8,778 nt of DNA. Source: UBA7937 sp034419095. Lineage in GTDB: Bacteria > Chloroflexota > Anaerolineae > UBA7937. Location: positions 1 through 8,778 of the forward strand of contig DAOULQ010000030.1 in NCBI GenBank assembly GCA_034419095.1. Reading direction: 5' to 3'. The translations under genes and the position numbers were made by a program. This document shows positions 1 through 4,279 of the stretch, in pieces. Positions within the stretch are counted from its first letter, which is position 1, and the number at the start of each line of letters is the position of its first letter. The notes below the pieces were generated by a model. The model made no database searches. It was not told where the DNA came from and was given only the letters and a program-made list of their open reading frames with translations.

Positions 1-94
1 CCTCAATGCTTTGAGGTATTGGTTGCGAGAATACATGTCCATACCTCCATTCTACACCCGTTTCGGTTACATTTTATATTGCACAACCAATACC
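1..94. repeat. Hairpin and distant inverted repeat at window start
   Basis: Bases 1-6 and 11-16 (CCTCAA / TTGAGG) form a small hairpin. An 11-bp perfect inverted repeat pairs GGTATTGGTTG (15-25) with CAACCAATACC (84-94). The right arm touches the second copy of the 26-bp direct repeat described next. The function is unknown. It could be part of a regulator-binding region upstream of the 131-159 promoter, or the tail of a preceding unit. No coding region is seen in the first 733 bases on either strand. Confidence 0.45.
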
Positions 95-118
95 GTTTCG
101 GTTACATTTTAGCTTGCA
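58..118 (+). repeat. Two 26-bp direct repeats upstream of promoter (putative activator sites)
   Basis: Copies at 58-83 and 93-118 share CCGTTTCGGTTACATTTTA exactly, then differ at two bases and share TTGCA, giving 24/26 identity with a 35-bp period. Each contains the small palindrome CCG-TTT-CGG. The 19-base cores centre at about -99 and -64 relative to a start near base 166, positions typical of class I activator sites. Only two copies with 9-bp spacing are present, so this is not a CRISPR. A role as regulator-binding sites is inferred from position. Confidence 0.5.
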
Positions 119-130
119 GAATACGTACCC

Positions 131-159
131 TTGACAAGCAAAGTACGCTGTGATATACT
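131..159 (+). promoter_or_regulatory. Sigma70-type promoter for the first transcription unit
   Basis: TTGACA at 131-136, a 17-bp spacer, and TATACT at 154-159, with TG at 151-152 giving an extended -10. Transcription should begin near 166. An imperfect palindrome, CTCTT-CAA-AAGAG (158-170), overlaps the predicted start and might be an operator. The first gene begins only at 734, so the leader would be about 570 nt long. The match to consensus is very strong; which genes are co-transcribed is inferred. Confidence 0.8.
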
Positions 160-274
160 CTTCAAAAGAGCGTTTTGTTGTCGTTCTTTGTTAAAGAATT
201 GGCTACGTAGTATTAAAGTATTTGCTACAAAGTAACGATCGTGGGCTTCCGTCCAGAGCATCGTGCACTTGTCC

Positions 275-397
275 CCTGGCCTGTCCTGGGCCAGGAAAGG
301 AGGTAGGAAGGAATGGTGGCGCGCTGATTATCTCGCCACAGGGGTGATAATCGGCGCATTTGCTTTAAGAAGAGGAGTACGATCCCGGCGGCAATGA
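275..397 (+). promoter_or_regulatory. Structured leader module A with a 4-codon ORF and hairpin
   Basis: In order: a 7-bp hairpin CCTGGCC/GGCCAGG (275-281/289-295); an excellent SD, AAAGGAGGT (296-304); ATG at 313 opening a four-codon ORF, Met-Val-Ala-Arg, with stop TGA at 325-327; a 12-bp hairpin whose 5' arm (321-332) contains that stop and whose 3' arm is 346-357; a T-rich stretch; and a second SD-like GAGGAGT (373-378) followed by CCCGGCGGCAAT. The same order recurs at 5633-5732 behind the other promoter, so it is unlikely to be chance. Attenuation or translational control is inferred. It matches no riboswitch class I can recognise. Confidence 0.55.
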
Positions 398-398
398 A

Positions 399-479
399 CT
401 GGGGGCTATAGAGTGGTCACTCAGTCCTGAGGGATCCGAAGGGCCTGTCCTGAGCGGAGCCGAAGGGCTTGGCCCCCAG
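399..479. repeat. Inverted-repeat-bounded element with TCCTGAG...CGAAGGGC units
   Basis: Perfect 8-bp termini CTGGGGGC (399-406) and GCCCCCAG (472-479) enclose two tandem degenerate units, GTCCTGAGGGATCCGAAGGGC (424-444) and the related unit at 447-468. The second unit is itself an imperfect palindrome. Such CCTGAGCnnAGCCGAAGGG repeats are widespread dispersed elements in several phyla, including Chloroflexota (recalled, not searched). The element lies in the leader of the first unit, upstream of the 493-520 terminator-like hairpin, and may be an insertion into that leader. Confidence 0.55.
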
Positions 480-492
480 GGAGCCAATAGTG

Positions 493-520
493 AAACCGGC
501 CGGAAAGTTGGTCGGTTTTT
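493..520 (+). terminator. Rho-independent terminator-like hairpin inside the leader
   Basis: AAACCGGCC (493-501) pairs with GGTCGGTTT (510-518), nine pairs with one G-U and an 8-nt loop, and runs directly into a five-T tract (516-520). It sits between the 131-159 promoter and the first gene at 734. It would therefore either attenuate that transcript or end it, in which case the 734 gene needs another promoter. A possible TATAAA at 529-534 has no good -35. Confidence 0.55.
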
Positions 521-542
521 AAGTAGGCTATAAATAGGAAAG

Positions 543-574
543 TGGTCTCGGCCGGTGGTGGCCGACCGAGACCA
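543..574. repeat. Strong hairpin / inverted repeat
   Basis: TGGTCTCGG (543-551) and CCGAGACCA (566-574) form a perfect 9-bp stem, with further GC pairing inside the 14-nt loop. There is no T tract, so it is not an intrinsic terminator on the plus strand. Together with the 399-520 elements it makes up a palindrome-rich segment with no counterpart in the otherwise similar leader at 5633-5777. Confidence 0.45.
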
Positions 575-660
575 GACACTCGGGGCGCGCAGCACCCTTT
601 GTGCATGCCTATTATACCACAGGGGCTCTCTGGGCGCAACCCGGCGAGCCCTATTCTTTT

Positions 661-730
661 GAAAGGGGGGAGATCTAGCGGGCATATACCCTTTCAACCG
701 TTGACTTTTGGAATCGAAAGGAGGAAATAA
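661..730 (+). promoter_or_regulatory. Upstream SD-like element and RBS region of the 734 gene
   Basis: GAAAGGGGGGAGATCTAGCGGG (about 661-682) matches, in degenerate form, the element at 5708-5729 and 6328-6349 (consensus AAAGGAGGTGA...CTAnCGG). It lies 68 nt before the start codon. CCGTTGACTT and the functional ribosome site AAAGGAGG (717-724) then follow. The same order precedes the 5778 and 6404 genes. The conserved upstream copy is too far away to start translation of the gene itself. Confidence 0.45.
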
Positions 731-733
731 GAG

Positions 734-1123
734 GTGAAGAAGAGGATACTTATAGCCCTCGTTCTCGTGCTGGCCCTGGCAGCGACCGCCTCGCTCGTGT
801 GGGCGGGCGGGGGGCCGAACGGGACCTTCGTCCATTTTGACAATTGCTACAGCTATTGGCTAAGAACTGGCAGCGGATTGCTCCACGAGTGGCGTTACGG
901 CCTGCCCTCGTGTGGTTCTTACGCGGGGGAGTCATCGCTTCACCTGGTCTTCAAGCCAGTCAGTAAGTTTGAGTACGCTGATTGCGATGACGAGGGATAC
1001 CTGGGCGGCTTCAAGTGGACCGCCCACCCCTACACCGAGCATACGGACGACGAAGGAGACCTCACGGACTTCCTAAACATGGGTGATCAGTACTGGGTAT
1101 GCTTCTACGAGTGGGGCGAGTGA
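734..1123 (+). CDS. Small secreted protein, shared signal peptide, unknown mature domain
   Basis: A 129-residue protein beginning at GTG, nine bases after GGAGG (720-724). Residues 1-24 are a classical signal peptide: Lys-Lys-Arg, then a hydrophobic core ending Val-Trp-Ala, with likely cleavage after Ala24. The mature part of about 105 residues is acidic and rich in Trp, Tyr and Gly, with four cysteines that could form two disulfides. It ends in an aromatic segment WVCFYEWGE. No catalytic motif or known domain is recognisable. The signal peptide is almost identical, also at DNA level, to those of the 1349 and 6404 genes, while the mature parts do not align. The gene is the first behind the long leader from the 131-159 promoter. 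It is probably an extracellular or surface protein; the function is unknown. Confidence 0.75.
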   Translation: MKKRILIALVLVLALAATASLVWAGGGPNGTFVHFDNCYSYWLRTGSGLLHEWRYGLPSCGSYAGESSLHLVFKPVSKFEYADCDDEGYLGGFKWTAHPYTEHTDDEGDLTDFLNMGDQYWVCFYEWGE

Positions 1124-1173
1124 CTAGGTAGGCATGAGGGGCACGGCCCCCGGAGCCTCCTCTGGGGCGCTCC

Positions 1174-1221
1174 TTTGCATGTTCCTGATGAGCCTGCGGA
1201 AGGGAAAGCGAAGGGAGGTGA
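1174..1221 (+). repeat. Intergenic conserved block, copy 1 (ends in SD-like site)
   Basis: Aligns with 6290-6338 at roughly 80% by eye. Shared strings include GTTCCTGAT (1181-1189) and AGCCTGCGGAAGG (1191-1203), and both copies end in GGAGGTGA (1214-1221). Both lie just before the second small-protein gene of a tandem pair. A GTG in the SD-like site opens an 11-codon frame (1218-1253). Upstream at 1146-1168 a GCCCC/GGGGC hairpin without a T tract is also present. This is a regulatory or duplicated intergenic element; function is inferred. Confidence 0.5.
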
Positions 1222-1260
1222 CGCCTTCCGACAATTCCGCGTTCAACCGTTAACTTCTCG

Positions 1261-1314
1261 TCCTGAGCCGACGTGGTGAGCCAACGATCTCACCATACTG
1301 TAGTAATCTCAGGA
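1261..1314. repeat. 54-bp inverted-repeat element inserted in a leader
   Basis: Termini TCCTGAG (1261-1267) and CTCAGGA (1308-1314) are perfect 7-bp inverted repeats. Inside is a second perfect stem, GGTGAG/CTCACC (1275-1280/1289-1294). Upstream, TTCAACCGTTAACTTCTCG (1242-1260) matches the leader of the 734 gene (691-709), where the RBS follows directly. Here the element separates the two parts, explaining most of the longer SD-like-to-start distance (135 versus 68 nt). It looks like a small palindromic insertion. Confidence 0.45.
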
Positions 1315-1348
1315 TCCTGTATGGAAAACCAAAAGGAGGAAAGAAGAG

Positions 1349-1732
1349 GTGAAAAAGAGAATACTTATAGCCCTCGTCCTCGTGCTGGCCCTGGCAGCGA
1401 CCGCTTCGGTAGTGTGGGCGGGGGGTGGCGGAGCCTATCGCGGCGAGGCGGAAGACCCCCTGTATCCGCAGCTCGGCATGATCTCTTACTTAGCAACCCC
1501 AGCCGGCTACCATTTCTGGTTTACAGTTACCGCAAACTTGGGTCCGTATACAGCAGGTCATTCCTATCACAATGTCTACCAGGTGACGGTGGGTGACCCT
1601 AGTGAGTGGTGCGGCCCAATACCTGTTGGCGGAAATCCCAATCGCGCCCCGTATAACTTGGTGGGACACGCAGGCGAGTCGGTGTACTACAAGATCTTCG
1701 ACACAACTACTGAAACCCAGATCTGTCCATGA
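1349..1732 (+). CDS. Small secreted protein, shared signal peptide, unknown mature domain
   Basis: A 127-residue protein starting at GTG, nine bases after AGGAGG (1334-1339). The leader peptide differs from that of the 734 product by essentially one residue (Val for Leu near position 21), and about seven of 78 bases differ. The mature region of about 100 residues begins with a Gly run. It is rich in Tyr, Pro, Gly and Thr, with predicted beta character around FWFTVTANLG and YHNVYQVTVG. It has two cysteines (WCGP and the C-terminal ICP) that could form one disulfide. No family is recognised. An alternative reading frame over the same region opens at 1273 but lacks a signal peptide and is a shadow. 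The gene probably shares the transcript of the 734 gene. Confidence 0.72.
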   Translation: MKKRILIALVLVLALAATASVVWAGGGGAYRGEAEDPLYPQLGMISYLATPAGYHFWFTVTANLGPYTAGHSYHNVYQVTVGDPSEWCGPIPVGGNPNRAPYNLVGHAGESVYYKIFDTTTETQICP

Positions 1733-1786
1733 GGGATTGAGTAGCTTGAAAGACAGCCTGCTATGCCAACCAGTGCGCCATTAGTT

Positions 1787-1804
1787 GCGGGCTGGCGAGC
1801 CCGC
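1787..1804 (+). other. GC-rich hairpin after the 1349 gene
   Basis: GCGGGCT (1787-1793) and AGCCCGC (1798-1804) form a perfect 7-bp stem with a GGCG loop, 54 nt after the stop codon. It lacks a T tract, so it is a weak terminator candidate. It is followed at once by the next SD-like element. Confidence 0.4.
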
Positions 1805-1821
1805 GCCCACACGCATCGAAG

Positions 1822-1953
1822 GGAGGTGATGAACAGCGAGGTAGATCGGATCTATCTACCGTGGCGTCAGATGTTACCATCTGACGCAGCAGCCTGTCTT
1901 TGACTGTCAGCTTGTCCTGGCTGGGGTTGGCCAGGGAAGGTAACTTCTGACAG
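1822..1953 (+). promoter_or_regulatory. SD-like site plus three successive hairpins upstream of the TasA-like gene
   Basis: GGAGGTGAT (1822-1830) lies 162 nt before the 1984 start. It is followed by stem GGTAGAT/ATCTACC (1840-1846/1854-1860); the perfect 10-bp stem GCGTCAGATG/CATCTGACGC (1864-1873/1878-1887); and a long hairpin CTGTCAG/CTGACAG (1904-1910/1947-1953) with inner stem CCTGGC/GCCAGG (1916-1921/1930-1935). The last two have relatives at 7009-7080. No convincing promoter was found here, so the 1984 gene may be read from upstream. A regulatory or mRNA-protective role is inferred. Confidence 0.45.
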
Positions 1954-1983
1954 CACAGGAACTATCTATAAAGGAGAAAGAAA

Positions 1984-2934
1984 GTGAAAAGGAGATTGTT
2001 TCTAGGCGTCTTGGCTATCGCCTTGATGGCCAGTCTGGTAGGGGCCTTCACCTACGCCTACTTCAGCGATCCTGAGTCGGCCACGGCCACGTTCTCGGCC
2101 GGCACAGTTGACATCGAGGTCGATGAGCAGAACCCCTGGACCGAGAGCTTCCTAACAGAACTAGCCGACCTCAAGCCCTGTGAGGAGGGCACAATAACGT
2201 TCACCGTCAAAAACGTCGGGGAGAACCCGGTGGTCCTGTGGAAGCACATCGCTGTCACTGCTACCCGCGGGGGCCTCCACCCGGAGTCTGAAGAGAATGC
2301 CGACCCGAACGATACCAAGAACTACCTCCACAAGGTCATAGACTATGATCTGAAGGTGGGCGACACGGTTATCTTCGACCTCGACAACGGGCTGTCGATG
2401 GATGACATCCGGAGCATGTGGATGCCTCTGGGTTGCATAGGCATCGGCGGCAGCCTCGATGTGGAGCAGAGCTACCACATGCGAGCGGACGCCGGCAACG
2501 AGTTCCAGGGCGATGAAATGGACTTCGACATCGACCTCTACGCCGAGCAACTCCTCGGCAACGGCCCAGACCAGTTGTCCTACAAGCTTTTCTTGGACAA
2601 CAAGACCGGCGAGCCTGATTGGTGCTTCCTCGCCGACGGGATGTGGGGCATCCTCACCTGGGGTACCACCGGCGAATTGTACGCCCAGGGACTTAATGCA
2701 AGTACCGGGTACAGTCTGATCTACTACGTGGACCCCTGGCCTGGGACAGTAACGGTTCTCACCAGCGGGACAAGCACCGCTGAGGGCACCCTTACGCTGC
2801 CCGGCTTCACCATGGGAACGTATAATAGCGGCAAGGTTTGGCTGGTGCTGAGCAGTGATGTCAGTGGCAGCCAGATGGGCGGCTGGCATCCCGACGATTA
2901 TCTCTTCGAGTCCAACAAGGTCACCGTCCCATAA
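1984..2934 (+). CDS. SipW-dependent TasA/camelysin-like secreted fibre protein
   Basis: A 316-residue protein starting at GTG behind AAGGAG (1971-1976). The N terminus is a SipW-type signal: short basic start, hydrophobic core to about residue 20, then TYAYFSDPES and FSAGTVDI, the pattern seen in TasA, camelysin and related substrates. Residues of about 40-200 look like the TasA/camelysin beta domain (acidic, with TITFTVKNVGENPV, the typical strand describing tension with neighbouring subunits). Residues of about 203-316 look like a separate beta domain containing GLNASTGYSLIYYVDPWPG and KVWLVLSSDV, a pattern I recall from secreted archaeal and Chloroflexota proteins. In Bacillus, TasA forms matrix fibres after SipW cleavage; that role is inferred here from the neighbouring signal peptidase gene. 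It is probably the main structural subunit. Protease activity (Peptidase_M73 name) is not supported by any visible motif. Confidence 0.85.
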   Translation: MKRRLFLGVLAIALMASLVGAFTYAYFSDPESATATFSAGTVDIEVDEQNPWTESFLTELADLKPCEEGTITFTVKNVGENPVVLWKHIAVTATRGGLHPESEENADPNDTKNYLHKVIDYDLKVGDTVIFDLDNGLSMDDIRSMWMPLGCIGIGGSLDVEQSYHMRADAGNEFQGDEMDFDIDLYAEQLLGNGPDQLSYKLFLDNKTGEPDWCFLADGMWGILTWGTTGELYAQGLNASTGYSLIYYVDPWPGTVTVLTSGTSTAEGTLTLPGFTMGTYNSGKVWLVLSSDVSGSQMGGWHPDDYLFESNKVTVP

Positions 2935-2974
2935 GGGTGCTTGCAACTCAACGCGCGCCTCGAACTCTCTGAGA

Positions 2975-3002
2975 GAGGGGGCGGGGTTAGCCCCGCCCCC
3001 TC
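2975..3002 (+). other. Very stable 12-bp GC hairpin between TasA-like genes
   Basis: The arms 2975-2986 (GAGGGGGCGGGG) and 2991-3002 (CCCCGCCCCCTC) pair perfectly with a TTAG loop. No T tract follows, and the next RBS is only 17 nt downstream. It could act as a partial terminator, an RNA-processing stop or a 3'-end stabiliser that sets the ratio of the first TasA-like protein to the downstream genes. That function is inference. Confidence 0.55.
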
Positions 3003-3029
3003 CTAGGGGTACTAGATGGGGAGGTATCT

Positions 3030-3731
3030 ATGCCAAAAGTTGGGGGCAGGAAAAGGTCCCCCTTGAGAAACTCCTTGCGGGAGGAAATCCTGGACAGCCG
3101 TCCCACCACTATCCCTGACTCCCACCACATAGGGCACAAACCGATCTTGCACCTTCTTCAGACGCAGCCCTTTGGCCATCTGCCCCGGGGCACAATTGTC
3201 TCTTTCGTGCTCATCCTCATCTCCCTGATGGCCGCCGTCGTAGGCAGCCTCACCTGGGCCTACTTCTCCGATACCGCCTCTACCGCCGCTACTTTCTCCA
3301 GCGGCACCGCCAACCTGCTTATCTGCGATGCTCTAGACTGCTATCAGAACTACACGGTGCCTGCCATAGAGGACATCTACCCTGGCTGGAGCGAGACGGT
3401 CAGCCTCCGCCTCTACAACAGCGGCTCTTTGCGCATGAAGGTCTTCATAATCGATGAGGAAGTAACCGACGAAGGGCTGGGGGCGGTGGTATCAGTGGAG
3501 ATCTATAAGGCAGCCTCGGTGGAAGGTTCTCCTATCTGGTCGGGCACCTTCGATGAATTAGAGGTCGCCGAGCCTATCGAATACGGAGATCTGGACTCTG
3601 AGGCCTACGGCGACATAACCTTCTTCTTCGAGTGGCCCGAATCCGGGGCCGACGATACCAGCCTAGCGCGAGCCTCTTTGAGCGAGCAAATAACCTTCAC
3701 CGGCACCACCGAGGGCGTCGAACAACCTTGA
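3030..3731 (+). CDS. Second SipW-dependent (TasA/camelysin-like) secreted protein
   Basis: A 233-residue protein; ATG at 3030 is preceded by GGGGAGGT (3017-3024). Unusually, 53 mostly polar residues, rich in Arg, His and Pro, precede the hydrophobic segment (about 54-74). Then comes the SipW-type motif LTWAYFSDTASTAATFSSGT (about 74-93). The remaining 140 residues resemble a small TasA/camelysin beta domain with GWSETVSLRLYNSG and an acidic C terminus. Two cysteines lie at LLICDALDC. No in-frame ATG or GTG would give a normal short signal peptide, so the N-terminal extension appears real. The gene lies between the larger TasA-like gene and the signal peptidase gene, 38 nt before the latter. 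It may be a minor or anchoring subunit, like TapA in role (inferred only). Confidence 0.8.
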   Translation: MPKVGGRKRSPLRNSLREEILDSRPTTIPDSHHIGHKPILHLLQTQPFGHLPRGTIVSFVLILISLMAAVVGSLTWAYFSDTASTAATFSSGTANLLICDALDCYQNYTVPAIEDIYPGWSETVSLRLYNSGSLRMKVFIIDEEVTDEGLGAVVSVEIYKAASVEGSPIWSGTFDELEVAEPIEYGDLDSEAYGDITFFFEWPESGADDTSLARASLSEQITFTGTTEGVEQP

Positions 3732-3769
3732 GCAAACGCCTATAGGCTTGGCTAGACAAGAGTCGGAAG

Positions 3770-4279
3770 ATGGAAGAATCGCCGACGTTCTCATTTGTTT
3801 TGGACTTATCTAAATGGGTTCTCACCCTAGCACTGGGAGTCGTTGTGCTAGTCTTGATCCTGCCGCTCTTCACGCCCTACCGGATCATGGTAGTGCTGAG
3901 CGGCAGCATGGCTCCCACCCTCCGCGTCGGTGATGCTGCTCTCATCAGGTCTGGTGTAACTTCTATCCATGAGGGCGATATAATCACCTTCCGAAGGGAA
4001 GGCGAGTTGGTGACCCACAGGGTAGTAGAGGTAGAATCCGGGGAACTCGTCACTAGGGGCGACGCTAACAACGCTCCCGACGCCTGGACGGCTCCCATCT
4101 CCGCTGTGGAAGGGGTCTACGTGCTCCGTTTGCCCTTATTGGGCTACCTTGTCTGGTTCGCTCGCCAGCCCGCTGGCTGGCTGGCCCTTGTCATCCTTCC
4201 CGCCACTGCCCTGGTCATAGGTGAAGTGAGAAACCTCCTTTGCATCTGGAACTCGAAAAACCACAACGAGGAGGAGTAG
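3770..4279 (+). CDS. sipW: Signal peptidase I, ER/SipW type (S26B)
   Basis: A 169-residue membrane protease that removes signal peptides on the outer face of the membrane. An N-terminal membrane segment spans about residues 17-35. The catalytic box is MVVLSGSMAPTL with Ser46. The general-base position holds His83 in LVTHRVVEV, where the common bacterial type has Lys; this marks the SipW/ER/archaeal class. The conserved TRGDANNAPD (95-104, with Asp98) follows, and a second membrane segment lies near 128-151. Length fits the family. The start at 3770 has only a weak upstream GTCGGAAG. Neighbours on both sides are SipW-type substrates, so it is very likely the dedicated processing enzyme. Its stop TAG (4277-4279) overlaps the next GTG by one base. 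Confidence 0.92.
   Translation: MEESPTFSFVLDLSKWVLTLALGVVVLVLILPLFTPYRIMVVLSGSMAPTLRVGDAALIRSGVTSIHEGDIITFRREGELVTHRVVEVESGELVTRGDANNAPDAWTAPISAVEGVYVLRLPLLGYLVWFARQPAGWLALVILPATALVIGEVRNLLCIWNSKNHNEEE

Noticed and set aside
58..118. Possible CRISPR remnant
   Set aside because: Only two copies with a 9-bp spacer and no cas gene; promoter-site repeats fit better.
275..397. Known riboswitch (e.g. cyclic-di-GMP type) in the leader
   Set aside because: None of the conserved core sequences of classes I can recall is present.
421..639. Minus-strand open frame encoding LRLRSGQALR-like peptide
   Set aside because: This peptide is the translation of the dispersed CCTGAGCnnAGCCGAAGGG repeat and is a well-known source of spurious genes.
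1184..1210. CTGATGAG...GGGAAAG resembling a hammerhead ribozyme core
   Set aside because: The paralogous copy at 6300-6320 has CTGATCAG and no GAAA, which breaks invariant core bases; stem II would have a mismatch at its base and no clear stem III exists.
2161..2946. Long (261-codon) minus-strand frame opposite the TasA-like gene
   Set aside because: Mirror of a codon-biased GC-rich gene; the plus strand has RBS, signal peptide and family motifs.
4240..4278. Upstream ATG start for the Fn3/PTE protein
   Set aside because: It lies deep inside the signal peptidase gene without a good SD; the TAGTG overlap with GAGGAGG supports 4279.
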